A stretch of DNA of 64,000 nucleotides from Candidatus Poribacteria bacterium (GCA_022821495.1 JAJEDN010000011.1:36722-100721); one strand, 5' to 3'. Shown: positions 18,352-28,158, counted from the stretch's first letter. Numbers and translations: made by a program. Notes: a model not told the origin generated them from the sequence alone.

Positions 18352-18380
18352 AGTATAGCATAAAACCACGAATTTGTCAA
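18352..18380 (-). promoter_or_regulatory. Sigma-70 promoter for the epimerase gene
   Basis: Minus-strand TTGACA, 17-nt spacer, TATACT, ending about 57 nt before the epimerase start. It is one of the best promoter matches in the window and may also serve the MDR-apt genes downstream. Confidence 0.65.
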
Positions 18381-18397
18381 ATTTTTACACGGGTGGG

Positions 18398-19438
18398 TCA
18401 GGAACGCGACAACACCTCACGGATTCGTGAATCAAGGTCTGTGGGAGGGTCAAAAGGGATGTCAATCGGGCGGTGAGAGATCGCACTCGCATAGATGCCC
18501 AAAACGGCGTTGAACTGGTGCAATGCGAGTTTTAGATGCGTTTCGACTGGATTGGCATCGTCTTCAATCCAATCGAACATCGCCTCCGTCAGACGTGCTT
18601 GCGCAAGGTCGTTATTTTCCCGCCACTCATCAGGTGTCGTCTGGTGGATTTTGGTGCCTGTTTTGGAAAAGATTTCCCAGCCGCCGAACTCTTCAAAAAG
18701 GACATGACCCCTTTCGCAATAGGCAGCAACGCGACAGTGCTTATAGATAGCATCGTCGTCCACAGCGCGTGGCGACGTAAAACCGGTGTTCCAAAACCCA
18801 TGGACACCGTTTTCAAAGACCACTTGGCACGATGATGTATCCGGAGCAGGATAGGTACTCTCCAGCGACTCGGCACCACTAATAGTGCCAAAGACCCGAA
18901 CAATAGGCGAATCGTCATTTAATGACATTGCCCAATCGATGATATGTGTGCCTTGGGCAGAAAGGTTCATACCACATGAAAAATCTAAAAGACGAATTTC
19001 GCCCAACATACCGCCCTGAACTGCCGTGCGGCAATTGATGAGTCCCGGATGCCAGCGGTATTGTTTCCCTATACCAAATTTTGTAGCAGTTCGCTTTTCT
19101 AATTCGCACAGCAAACGCCAGTCTTCAACGCCACAAGCAATCGGCTTCTCAACGATACACGCTGGCACACCAAATTCTGATACCAGCGGCATGAGCTCTC
19201 GCCATTGATCCGGCATCGTGACGAGGTGAACAAGATCGGGTTCCTCTGTTCGGAGCATCGCCTCGACATCCGCGTACCCCTTAATCCCGAAAGTCTCAGC
19301 GAATTTTTCGCGGCGGGCAGCATTTGATTGGTTCGCACACGCAACTAACTCGCCTCGCGAAACTTGTTGATAAGCATTTGCATGACCGTACGCTCTACCC
19401 CCACACCCGATGATCGCGCTCCGATACTTTGACATCAT
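18398..19438 (-). CDS. Gfo/Idh/MocA-family oxidoreductase
   Basis: This is a 346-residue NAD(P)-dependent sugar or sugar-derivative oxidoreductase. The nucleotide fold starts with AIIGCGGRAYGHA (about residues 9-20) and the catalytic lysine motif EKPIACG is at 97-103. The alpha/beta C-terminal domain carries GTHIIDWAMSLN, the usual substrate-site histidine region. No export signal is present, so it should be cytoplasmic. Two Met codons open the frame; the second (19435) is equally possible. It heads the minus-strand run of epimerase and MDR genes and has its own promoter. Confidence 0.88.
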   Translation of the reverse strand: MMSKYRSAIIGCGGRAYGHANAYQQVSRGELVACANQSNAARREKFAETFGIKGYADVEAMLRTEEPDLVHLVTMPDQWRELMPLVSEFGVPACIVEKPIACGVEDWRLLCELEKRTATKFGIGKQYRWHPGLINCRTAVQGGMLGEIRLLDFSCGMNLSAQGTHIIDWAMSLNDDSPIVRVFGTISGAESLESTYPAPDTSSCQVVFENGVHGFWNTGFTSPRAVDDDAIYKHCRVAAYCERGHVLFEEFGGWEIFSKTGTKIHQTTPDEWRENNDLAQARLTEAMFDWIEDDANPVETHLKLALHQFNAVLGIYASAISHRPIDIPFDPPTDLDSRIREVLSRS

Positions 19439-19528
19439 TTGGATACCCTCAATTGATTTCAGATATTAACACACTTAATCTAAAGATTCGGGGTTTTAGA
19501 CATAAAGCAACTTCGGATAATATACACT

Positions 19529-19557
19529 ATTCTATCTCAGTGTCCCGAAGATGTCAA
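19529..19557 (-). promoter_or_regulatory. Candidate sigma-70 promoter for the Gfo/Idh/MocA gene
   Basis: Minus-strand TTGACA, 17-nt spacer, TAGAAT, about 90 nt upstream of the oxidoreductase start in the divergent gap with the LamG gene. Confidence 0.55.
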
Positions 19558-19642
19558 AAGAAAAACGTGTGCAACTTTGCGAAAAATCTGCTAAAATAGA
19601 GATAGGCATCCAATCACCAAAAAAGTACGGAGGATAACGAAG

Positions 19643-20398
19643 ATGAAAAGACTAACTGTTTCAATGCTCCTTATGAGCATTTTTTGTTTCTTTTCGATCC
19701 GCAATGCCAGTGCTGATGCGATAGGCGTATGGCTATTTGATGAAGGAGATGGCAAAACCGTTAAAGACTTATCTGGAAATGGACATCACGGTGAAATTGT
19801 TGGCGAAGTGGCATGGGCTGACGGGAAATTTGAAACCGCGCTTGAATTCGATGGTGGGCACGTAAGCGTGCCGCATGAGGATATCATGAATCTCAGGCAG
19901 TGGACAATGACGGCGTGGATAAAAGTCCCGAAGATCGTCGATCCATATCAAGTTATTCTGGGTAAAGAGGCATGGCCGGATCGAAACTACACAATGTGGA
20001 TTCGCCCCGGTGTCATGACTTTTGGATTTACGCTCCCCGGCGGTGCACAAGACCTGCAAGTAGGCAGCAAAGAGGTCACTGATGGGAAGTGGCACTTCGT
20101 TGCGGGTGTGTATGACGAGAAAAATCTCATTCCTTATGTTGATGGCGAACCATTTAATCCACGCGGTGCCGCCGGTAAACCGGCTACGAACAACGCGCCA
20201 TTTATAATAGGGGCACAGGGGCCTAATGGGGATAACGGACCGTTAAGAGGCATCATTGATGAGGTCGCTGTCTACAATACGGCATTAGACGAAGATGAGA
20301 TCGCTGACGTAATGGAGGGTCTCTCAAAACAATTTCAACCTGTAGAAGCAACAGGGAAACTCACAGTAACATGGGGATATCTCAAAAATAGTCACTGA
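19643..20398 (+). CDS. Secreted LamG / concanavalin-like domain protein
   Basis: This 251-residue protein begins with a signal peptide (KRLTVSMLLMSIFCFFSIRNASA). One LamG-type beta-jellyroll follows: GVWLFDEGDGKTVKDLSGNGHHGE opens it, a WTMTAWIKV strand sits near 90, and WHFVAGVYDEKNLIPYVDG and GIIDEVAVYNTALDEDEI close it. Such domains usually bind glycans; no catalytic domain is attached. It may be an exported carbohydrate-binding or surface protein. AGGATAACGA precedes the ATG. It stands alone, with a 355-nt non-coding gap before the SprA-like gene. Confidence 0.83.
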   Translation: MKRLTVSMLLMSIFCFFSIRNASADAIGVWLFDEGDGKTVKDLSGNGHHGEIVGEVAWADGKFETALEFDGGHVSVPHEDIMNLRQWTMTAWIKVPKIVDPYQVILGKEAWPDRNYTMWIRPGVMTFGFTLPGGAQDLQVGSKEVTDGKWHFVAGVYDEKNLIPYVDGEPFNPRGAAGKPATNNAPFIIGAQGPNGDNGPLRGIIDEVAVYNTALDEDEIADVMEGLSKQFQPVEATGKLTVTWGYLKNSH

Positions 20399-20474
20399 TA
20401 ATTCATACATCTATAAACTACACCTGCCATCGAAAAATATTTATGTTACAAATAGAACTTGCGCAGCCCCATTG

Positions 20475-20499
20475 CAGGCGGTGTTTCAAACACTGCCTG
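20475..20499. other. Stem-loop in the leader between the LamG and SprA-like genes
   Basis: CAGGCGGTGTTT, a one-base loop region, then AAACACTGCCTG: 12-bp arms with one mismatch. No T tract follows, so it is not a standard terminator. The same 355-nt gap (20399-20753) also holds GAATGCC/GGGCATTC at about 20686-20705 and CCCC...GGGGG just after it. I saw no gene in the gap. Confidence 0.45.
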
Positions 20500-20753
20500 G
20501 AGTGCGGAATACATCCATTATCATGAAAAAAATGCGTAAGTCCGACAAAGTCTTGTAAACATAAAGTCCCATTGTCTCGTTTCTACTCAAGATTCCGCAT
20601 CACGGAAAATGTACGGTGCTGATAAAACACGGGTTTCACTCAGGAGTTTTAACCCCTAAAGAATCAGAATCAGAATCAACGGTATGAATGCCTTATGGGC
20701 ATTCCCCGCCCCTTATCAGGGGGACTTTAAAGCAATAACAATAGAGAATACAC

Positions 20754-23700
20754 GTGCAGAAAAATCCATTATCTAAACTTGCAGCTCACCACTTTTTAAG
20801 ATGCCTGGGGCTGCTTTATAAAATTGGGCTTATCCTGATTATTGTCCTTTCCACAACGTCTGACATTGCTGTAAGTCGTATTGCTGAAGAAAACGACCAA
20901 CCGCAAGCAGAAACCACAACACCGAGTGATAGCGTTCCGGCTCCTGAGTCTAACGAACCCGAAACACCAGCGGAAGAAAGAAATGACAGTGGGTTTGGGT
21001 TGTTTAACCGTAACCCTTTCGATACTGACAGTACCCCAAAGCATTTCATCTGGCAAGATGAACAGGAACAACCGAAGGTAGACGAAGAAAGTAGACACAT
21101 ACAACCCTACCTTGACAGCCTCCGTAGATGGCGAACCCCACCCGAATTGACAGATCTCAGCAAACTCTATGACTGGAAGCCGAAACCGAAACGTGATGAA
21201 AAAGGTATCGCCCTCCCGATGGACTCTAATTTACGGATAACTGGCTTACAATCCGTAACCGTAGAGGCGAACAAAACACATTATTTCGGCAGCGGGGACC
21301 TGAACCGATACGGCGGATACGGATACGGCGGTGGATACGGGGGCTACTCATCTGGACTTGACCTCGGACTCACCTCATCTTATGGTTACGAGGGGTTCGG
21401 TCATAGTGGCGGCGGTTTTGATGATATGGGCTATGGCGGTGGATACGGGAGCAGCTACGGCAGCGGATATGGGAGTAGTTACGGTAGCGGATATGGTGGA
21501 TATAGTGGATATGGCAGCCGAGGCGTCCCGCGCGCGACAGGCTTCAATCTACGTCAGATACAGCAATTTGGGCTGCACGGGCGCGTCGGACAACGCACGC
21601 ATATCGCCGTAGATTATAGTGCTGGCGGCAGCAGTTTTGGTGGCGGCGGCTATGGTGGCAGTTACGGCGGGGGTTATGGTGGTGGATACGGTCTTGGAGG
21701 CGCGAAGGAACAGAAAATTAAAATCTGGTACGAAGGTAAACCGGAGAGCATTATAAAAACGCTCTCATTTGGAGACATCACACTCAACTTGCCGAACACC
21801 CGCTTCCTGAATATCAATCGGAATTTGTTCGGGCTTGAAGGTGTCTTTGAATGGAAAAATACACGACTTACGGCTTTTGGCTCGCGAAGCAAAGGGATAC
21901 GCGAGGTGCGGACTTTCCGTGGACAATCGCGACGTGCTGGCGGTTATGGATATGGACCGCCTGGAAAGCAGATCCCTGATGCCAACTACGTCAAAAATCG
22001 ATACTACCACATCCACAAAGGCGAAGACGGTTTACTACACGAGGCATACCTTCCTATTAAACCAAGAAGCGAAGAAATCTACATCGACGATGGTGTTGTA
22101 GGAAATAACCAAGGCGGTAAACGAACAAGCCAAGGTTACTTCAACTTACAATTCGCAGGACAAGACTATAACATCGACTACGAGACGGGTGAAATAGAAT
22201 TTCTCACCCCGATTTCTGCAAACTACACTATCGTCGTCGCCTATGAATATAGTGGCAGTGGTGGCGGCATTGTCGGTAAACCCGGCAGCGTCTTCGTTGA
22301 TGAAAATGGAGATGGAACAATTGATGAAGAAGGCGAAGAAATAGGTTACATAGTCCTCAAGGAAAAAGGGTTTCGCGGCACGGAGGCGACACACGTCTAC
22401 CACCTCGGCAGTCGAAATATTAACCCGCGCGATTTTCAACTCACAATCCGCCGCCAGGGACAGAGCGAAGCCTTCCAGACAAGTGAAGGTCTCGTCCCTT
22501 ATATCGAAATCTTCGGCTTGGATCAGAACGGTGATGGCAACGTCGATGCACAGTTCATAGACTACGATAGAGGGCTGCTGCGTTTTCCGACAACAAATCC
22601 TTTTCAAATCACAGATCCGAACCACCCATATTACACCTACCGCGATTCGCTTAACAACAACGCTATCTACCTTGAAGGCACCTTTTCAAATGCCCAAATC
22701 TATACGATGATAGCCGACTATACATATCAATCAGAAACATATAACGTCGGTCTGTTCGTAATCCCAAATAGTGAGAAAGTTCGCCTGAACGGACAACTCC
22801 TAACCCGTGATACTGACTATATGATGCTTTATGAAGTCGGCACTATCAGATTTTTCAGGCAACTCGATGAATTCGATGAGATCGTTGTCGAATTTGAAAA
22901 AACGCCTTTTGGTGGTTCATCACAACAAGCCGTGATGGGGGTCTGGTTAGAGTACACGCACAAGCCAAAACCTAAATCAGAAAAAGAACAGAGCCTTGAA
23001 GATAGATTCAATCGTCTCGGTGGTATCCAGTCAATGGATTCAGGCACTATTGATGGGGGGACAACCGATCCATTCAGTGGTGGATTACAAGGCAGGCGAG
23101 GGAGTTTCGGGGGCGGTTTAGGCAGGAGCAGTTTGGGTGGCGGCTTAGGTGGCGGTGGTTTAGGTGGCTACGGCGGTGGCTATAGCAGCTTCGGCAGTTT
23201 CGGTGGTAGGTCCCGGAGGGGCGCGAGTTATTATGGCGGCTATGGCGGTTCGATGAATTATTTTAATCCGTTGTTCCAAAAAGGGTTTATGCTTTCAACC
23301 GGCTATATCCTGAATACCGGGCAGAAACCGGCGGAGATACCAGATGTCAACGGTGTCCCGAACCGTCTGCAAGCCTTCAATATAAACACGAGTTTTGGAA
23401 GAGCGTTTAACGTCGCTGGCATCTTTAACCTGTTACCATTTATTAACATGAGAAACCTCCCACTCTCGCTTGATTTCAGCGGAGAAGCGGCTTATTCACA
23501 CAATAATCCTAATAGCATCGGTGTCGCACTTATTGATAGCATGGAAGGCGCGAAGGAATCGACAACAGTGCCAACGTTAAAATACAACTGGAAACCGAGT
23601 AGTCTGCCGTATATAGTCGAAGATACGCCTGCAACTGAAGGGAACACTTACAACGTTATACCGACCGATGAGAATAGAGCCATCTTTAAAGTTGTGCTGA

Positions 23701-26700
23701 AAGACAAAAACGAATCGGAAGCTGTTGGAAACTTTATGCGAAACCGAGATGTCCCGGCATCTACGATTCAACCGCTCTCCCTTTCCACTGAAGAACGTCT
23801 CATTATGGAACTCGGTTATGATTTTACAGATGTAGTGGCAGAATGGGGCGGCTTCTCAAACGGTATCTCAGCCGCGGGTGTCGACTATTCGGAACGTAGT
23901 TTCGTTGATATCTGGATGCGCGTTCAAGGCGACGACAACGTGACACTACACCTGAACCTCGGCGTAGTGAATGAAGACACTGATGCCGATCAACGCCTCG
24001 ATAGCGAAGATCTCCCAAACACGCTAACAGACACAAATGGAGATAATAATATTGATGCCCTTGATTTGGATCTGGAAAATCTCTCAGATGCGGATCGCTA
24101 CCGAGGGAACGGTGCGCTTGACACCGGTGAGGATACCGGGTGGACTTACGACGCTCCGCTCGAAAAGACATCCATCGGTGCTGGAAACCAAGTTTTGGAT
24201 AGCGAAGACCTTAACGGCGATGGCGTGCTTGACAATATAGATGCCTATTTTGAAATATCAATCCCGCTGAACGAAATCCCAAATGAGTGGATTAAAAGCA
24301 AAAATACCAACGGTTGGATGTTCCTGAGTATCCCGCTCTCCAAATTTACACCAGCCGGTTCTCGGGTGCCGAGTCTGGTTTTCGTGCAACACTTCCGATT
24401 CTGGTTAAGCAAAAACGCCCCGGGTAGCGCAAAAGGCACACTACAGTGGGCATCCATCGAAATCGTTGGAAATAAATGGCAACAAGGCATAATAACGCGC
24501 CAAGCACTTCAATCAACACCAGAAGCAGGACTTACCGGTGAAACGCTATCAACAAGCACAATTGTCGAAGATACAATCGAAAAGTTTATTGTTGGTACAA
24601 AGGATAACTTCAGTTACGACGCGTATCAGAGCGCGTATCTCGATATCGAAGATAACGAACTCTTCAAAAAACTACATCCCTTCACAGCAACCTCACTCGG
24701 TTTTCAAACACAACAGCAACGCGAGCAAACGCTTAGCCTTGAATACTACCTCTTTCCGGGGTCTTACGGCGTTACCTCCAAACAACTTAAAGGTTTAACG
24801 CAAAGCGATGGGCAAGATTTCAGTAAACACGACACATTGCGATTTTGGCTCTACGGCGACAAAAGCAATACAACTTTCGTTTTGCAACTCGCACCGACCG
24901 TCCGCACTGGTTACCGTAGCTCGTTTTATAGCTCAGACCCGTTTGTTAGTCAGACAGAGGAAGAAGATATTAACGTTTTCGAGAATCTGACGGACTATTA
25001 TGAATACACCGTTCCAATTGATTTTGACGGCTGGAAGTTAATTGAAATCGATTTACGTGATTTGCGTCGAAATACCTACCCGGATGTAGACACCAGCACC
25101 CCGTCTTTGGCAGCCAGTCAAGAGCAGGTTGTAGGAACCGAAAGTGTCACGCAACCGTTAGACGCTGACAGCGATAGTCCTGATGGGCATCCTGACGGCT
25201 TCACAATTAGGGGCAAAAACAGTACACGACTCTCTATTAAAAACATTGGGGGTATCCTACTCGGCATCCGTAATGACACCGAACAAGAAATCAGCGGCGA
25301 CATCTGGATAAATGAAATTCATCTCGGGGATCCGCTCGTCCGCGCCGGTTGGGCGCGCCGCGGGAACATGTCAATGTCCCTCGGCAGTATTGTTAAACTA
25401 CGTGGCGGTTACGCAAGTCAAGATAAAGACTTTGAAAGTGGTGCCGGTGAGATTGGCAGACAACGCCTCTCTTCACGGGGGTATAGTACCACAAATAATG
25501 ACTTCAATATCGATGCTGATGTCACCATCTTTCCATGGTTACCGATCCGATACGGTATCCGACAACAAGACACCGAAACCGAGAGCCTTCGCGGCAGTTA
25601 CAGCAGTTTCCAAAGCGGAAAAAGTGAAATCGTCACCCGAGACTTCTCTGTTCAATTCAACCGAAACCCGTATCCTAACCTCGGTTTTGCATACAACTAC
25701 CAAGACTTTTGGAATGAGCGTCAAGGCACACAAATTAGCCACCTTTACACCGGCAGCTTCCGATACGAACTCGGTTCAAAACTCGGTCTTAACGCCCAAT
25801 ATCGCCACGAAGATGTGCTTGCAAAACCTGAAACCGCAACAGATACCACATCAGCATCAACATCTTATTACGGTTACGGCTATGGAAGAAATCAGGACGA
25901 GAAGACGGATAGCGGCACGATAACACTCAACATTAGTCCGACAAGTATTTTTAGTCTGAATCCGAGTTACGATGTGCGTCGGACGCTTGAAAGACGAGAA
26001 GACCCAAGCTCTAACTCGCGCACCTTGGCAAGCGATCCTCAGCCCGAATCAGAAACACAGGAAGCAGCGAAACCGGACTTTTCAATTGCGGAACGCGAAC
26101 ATCGGCTTTCCTTTACACCACGCCTAAATCGGGACTTGATTGGGATGCGACCTACAGTGACAAGCCGTATGAGTTTCCGTGAAAATTGGTTCAGGGAACA
26201 AAAAAATGCTTCGCTGAATGGCAATGTCAGTCTTGGCATGAACTTCCGCGTCCAAAAGTGGTTCGGATGGTTATTGAACACCGAGAAACCGCCCGAAACC
26301 CAAACTCCGACAGATGGGTCCCCAAATGGTACACCACCGTCTTTAGAAATAGAAGACCCCGCAGAATCCGGACAAAGCAACGAAGCCACAAAAATAGTTG
26401 AACAACTCCGAGAAAACGGCATCGACGAGACGCAAATCCAAGAATTTGAAGAAAACCGTGGCGATTGGATCGAACGCGATAAAGGAGCGGTTGATAACGG
26501 TGCAGCACAAGCGAAGACAACACCCGCAACTCAGGAAGGTATCTTGCATAGAACTCTCAAAAGTTTCACGATTAGCACCAACGCTAACTTCACTGCCACC
26601 GAATCGTACCGGCAGCTTGAATCCGGATTGTCCGCATTAGATATCTGGTCGCTTGCGGAAGATGCAAAGGAACGGTCAAATTCCCGGCGCAGTAATCGCT

Positions 26701-27368
26701 ACTCCGTCCGAGGCTCGGTAGATCCGTGGCGTTGGGCATCGTTAGGGACAAATTTCAGCACATCCGAAAGTTTCCGGAAAAGCTTAGGTAGTACGTACAC
26801 ATCGAATGCAGAATCCTACGAAGCCGACTTAAAACTGAGGGCGCAAGAAACCACCAGTTTTCAACTTCGCTATAGCTTCACAAAACGGGACAATGCAACG
26901 CTGGAAACAACGCTCAGCGATAGTACAGCACACACACCATCACTCAGTTGGTTATACACCTGGGGTAAAGAGACGAAGACAGCATTGGGTATACGCACAA
27001 CATTCCGAGATCAACAACGGAGCGGGATAGAGAGCAAGGCTGTGATTATCACCCCAAACTTTAGTATTGATTACCGTTATCACACAGAAAATGGTATACG
27101 GTTTCCATTTTTCGGTAGAATCCCACTCAAACACGACTTGGAACTCACGAACACACTCTCTTGGGCGATCCGCAGGGAAAATTTCGGCGCGAACCGTGAG
27201 GAACGTTCTGAGCGTTACGAGACGACGTTACGCGTCGGTTACAAAATCAGTACCCACATCACAGCAAATTTCCATCTCGGTCTCAGCTACCACCACGACA
27301 GAGTCGAAGAAGGCAGAGACTTCCTATCAGTCGCAAGCGCACTCACCATCCGCGGCGAAATCCAGTAA
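20754..27368 (+). CDS. sprA: SprA/Sov-like giant outer-membrane protein (type IX secretion translocon homologue)
   Basis: This 2204-residue protein starts at GTG, with a hydrophobic export signal at about residues 20-42. Residues about 322-380 read IKIWYEGKPESIIKTLSFGD, then LNINRNLFGLEGVFEWKNTRLTAFGSRSKG. This matches the SprA order of a tilted-strand repeat, a 'gene product is sought on an L.GIK.Q.. scaffold' region and a Q/S-R-S/Q sequence. Further SprA-like elements are IDYETGEIEF, ALIDSMEGAKES (the D-FEGS position) and a long run of alternating beta-strands to the end. In Bacteroidota SprA is the 36-strand barrel through which cargo passes. Odd features are three Gly/Tyr-rich insertions (about residues 183-260, 291-316 and 766-836) and EF-hand-like DTDADQRLDSED calcium-type loops. 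Family assignment is from motif memory; no alignment was run. Confidence 0.82.
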   Translation: MQKNPLSKLAAHHFLRCLGLLYKIGLILIIVLSTTSDIAVSRIAEENDQPQAETTTPSDSVPAPESNEPETPAEERNDSGFGLFNRNPFDTDSTPKHFIWQDEQEQPKVDEESRHIQPYLDSLRRWRTPPELTDLSKLYDWKPKPKRDEKGIALPMDSNLRITGLQSVTVEANKTHYFGSGDLNRYGGYGYGGGYGGYSSGLDLGLTSSYGYEGFGHSGGGFDDMGYGGGYGSSYGSGYGSSYGSGYGGYSGYGSRGVPRATGFNLRQIQQFGLHGRVGQRTHIAVDYSAGGSSFGGGGYGGSYGGGYGGGYGLGGAKEQKIKIWYEGKPESIIKTLSFGDITLNLPNTRFLNINRNLFGLEGVFEWKNTRLTAFGSRSKGIREVRTFRGQSRRAGGYGYGPPGKQIPDANYVKNRYYHIHKGEDGLLHEAYLPIKPRSEEIYIDDGVVGNNQGGKRTSQGYFNLQFAGQDYNIDYETGEIEFLTPISANYTIVVAYEYSGSGGGIVGKPGSVFVDENGDGTIDEEGEEIGYIVLKEKGFRGTEATHVYHLGSRNINPRDFQLTIRRQGQSEAFQTSEGLVPYIEIFGLDQNGDGNVDAQFIDYDRGLLRFPTTNPFQITDPNHPYYTYRDSLNNNAIYLEGTFSNAQIYTMIADYTYQSETYNVGLFVIPNSEKVRLNGQLLTRDTDYMMLYEVGTIRFFRQLDEFDEIVVEFEKTPFGGSSQQAVMGVWLEYTHKPKPKSEKEQSLEDRFNRLGGIQSMDSGTIDGGTTDPFSGGLQGRRGSFGGGLGRSSLGGGLGGGGLGGYGGGYSSFGSFGGRSRRGASYYGGYGGSMNYFNPLFQKGFMLSTGYILNTGQKPAEIPDVNGVPNRLQAFNINTSFGRAFNVAGIFNLLPFINMRNLPLSLDFSGEAAYSHNNPNSIGVALIDSMEGAKESTTVPTLKYNWKPSSLPYIVEDTPATEGNTYNVIPTDENRAIFKVVLKDKNESEAVGNFMRNRDVPASTIQPLSLSTEERLIMELGYDFTDVVAEWGGFSNGISAAGVDYSERSFVDIWMRVQGDDNVTLHLNLGVVNEDTDADQRLDSEDLPNTLTDTNGDNNIDALDLDLENLSDADRYRGNGALDTGEDTGWTYDAPLEKTSIGAGNQVLDSEDLNGDGVLDNIDAYFEISIPLNEIPNEWIKSKNTNGWMFLSIPLSKFTPAGSRVPSLVFVQHFRFWLSKNAPGSAKGTLQWASIEIVGNKWQQGIITRQALQSTPEAGLTGETLSTSTIVEDTIEKFIVGTKDNFSYDAYQSAYLDIEDNELFKKLHPFTATSLGFQTQQQREQTLSLEYYLFPGSYGVTSKQLKGLTQSDGQDFSKHDTLRFWLYGDKSNTTFVLQLAPTVRTGYRSSFYSSDPFVSQTEEEDINVFENLTDYYEYTVPIDFDGWKLIEIDLRDLRRNTYPDVDTSTPSLAASQEQVVGTESVTQPLDADSDSPDGHPDGFTIRGKNSTRLSIKNIGGILLGIRNDTEQEISGDIWINEIHLGDPLVRAGWARRGNMSMSLGSIVKLRGGYASQDKDFESGAGEIGRQRLSSRGYSTTNNDFNIDADVTIFPWLPIRYGIRQQDTETESLRGSYSSFQSGKSEIVTRDFSVQFNRNPYPNLGFAYNYQDFWNERQGTQISHLYTGSFRYELGSKLGLNAQYRHEDVLAKPETATDTTSASTSYYGYGYGRNQDEKTDSGTITLNISPTSIFSLNPSYDVRRTLERREDPSSNSRTLASDPQPESETQEAAKPDFSIAEREHRLSFTPRLNRDLIGMRPTVTSRMSFRENWFREQKNASLNGNVSLGMNFRVQKWFGWLLNTEKPPETQTPTDGSPNGTPPSLEIEDPAESGQSNEATKIVEQLRENGIDETQIQEFEENRGDWIERDKGAVDNGAAQAKTTPATQEGILHRTLKSFTISTNANFTATESYRQLESGLSALDIWSLAEDAKERSNSRRSNRYSVRGSVDPWRWASLGTNFSTSESFRKSLGSTYTSNAESYEADLKLRAQETTSFQLRYSFTKRDNATLETTLSDSTAHTPSLSWLYTWGKETKTALGIRTTFRDQQRSGIESKAVIITPNFSIDYRYHTENGIRFPFFGRIPLKHDLELTNTLSWAIRRENFGANREERSERYETTLRVGYKISTHITANFHLGLSYHHDRVEEGRDFLSVASALTIRGEIQ
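21441..21488. repeat. 24-nt tandem repeat encoding GYGSSYGS in the SprA-like gene
   Basis: Two consecutive 24-nt units differ at five third-codon positions but encode the same eight residues. They lie in a longer Gly/Tyr/Ser-rich stretch (about 21304-21525). Silent divergence with a conserved peptide suggests selection on the protein. Confidence 0.7.
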
Positions 27369-27408
27369 GCACACAGACTGATCAAAATAACCGCCAGCAA
27401 GTTGTTAG

Positions 27409-27552
27409 TTAAGACCAATAATAGAAATAGGTATCTGTTCCGATGAACTGTCCTCGTGGTATCGTGCCTACACTCTGGATGCGAACCCAGAAGGCAACAC
27501 ATAGAATCGCACAGAGGAGAACCGATTTGAGTAGCGTTGAGCGGTTGAACAT
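27409..27552 (-). pseudogene. N-terminal fragment of an STT3/PglB-like oligosaccharyltransferase
   Basis: A 47-codon frame encodes one hydrophobic helix (LLKSVLLCAILCVAFWVRIQ) followed by IPRGQFIGTDTYFYYWS and a stop. The helix-loop with a catalytic-type Asp in GTD.Y.YY matches the start of STT3-type glycosyltransferases, which are usually 500 or more residues with many membrane helices. Nothing further of the family is seen before the 3' end of the SprA-like gene. It is read as a truncated remnant. It follows 12 nt after the lipoprotein gene on the same strand. Confidence 0.5.
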
Positions 27553-27564
27553 TGTCGCGAGAGA

Positions 27565-28158
27565 TTATTCCTCATCCTCGGTGGAAACGGAATTTTGATC
27601 ATGAGCATCGGTAGCAGCTCCCTCTGATTTTGGTGTTTCTTTTGGTGGAATGACGGCTTTCCCGCCAGGGAGGCGCCAATCATTTATAATTCGAGTGCCA
27701 TCTGGCAGCGTTCTGACGTTGTAGTAGCCACTGGGCCCCCGGTGATAATAATGTGAAGTGCCCCCTGCGTACCTCAATACAGGTGTATCAGCGGGAAACC
27801 CCAAGGTTTCATGTCGTTTTTTGGTGTCTTTCAAGGTTTTCAATATCACCTCTGTCGGTGGATAAGGATAGAGGTAAAGGTCTGCGGAATAATATGCTAT
27901 TGCCTCATCAACAGTGAGCGAAGTCCCGCTATGCAACTTTTGATAATATCTTATGTAGGTGCGGACTTCTGGAATATCCCCATACTTCTTGATGAGGGGA
28001 TTGTGCGGACTCGGATTATTGGGGTCATCCGTGAGAGGGTTAACGAGAACAAAAGGTTCTTTTGTGCTTTGGGCAGGCGCGTTGATGCTTCTCGCGCTGC
28101 AGCCGGATAGCACGGTGATGAGTACAAAAAATCCGAATAAAGTGTTGAAAATTTTCAT
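27565..28158 (-). CDS. Hypothetical lipoprotein
   Basis: The frame is open to 28200, but the start is set at the ATG at 28158: it begins MKIFNTLFGFFVLITVLSGC, a lipoprotein signal with lipobox LSGC, and GAGGT lies just upstream. The mature chain of about 180 residues contains EVRTYIRYYQKLHSG and a C-terminal repeat-like part with GGTSHYYHRGPSGYYNVRTLPDGTRIINDW, which looks like a small beta-domain. No family is recognised. It has a strong promoter at 28239-28267 and lies convergent with the SprA-like gene. An envelope role is inferred from the anchor only. Confidence 0.72.
   Translation of the reverse strand: MKIFNTLFGFFVLITVLSGCSARSINAPAQSTKEPFVLVNPLTDDPNNPSPHNPLIKKYGDIPEVRTYIRYYQKLHSGTSLTVDEAIAYYSADLYLYPYPPTEVILKTLKDTKKRHETLGFPADTPVLRYAGGTSHYYHRGPSGYYNVRTLPDGTRIINDWRLPGGKAVIPPKETPKSEGAATDAHDQNSVSTEDEE

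Noticed and set aside
20475..20499. Rho-independent terminator after the LamG gene
   Set aside because: The stem has no T tract and lies 77 nt beyond the stop, so it is listed only as a stem-loop.
27287..27502. Hydrophobic minus-strand frame near the end of the SprA-like gene
   Set aside because: It overlaps coding DNA in another frame and differs from the STT3-like frame; likely a shadow.
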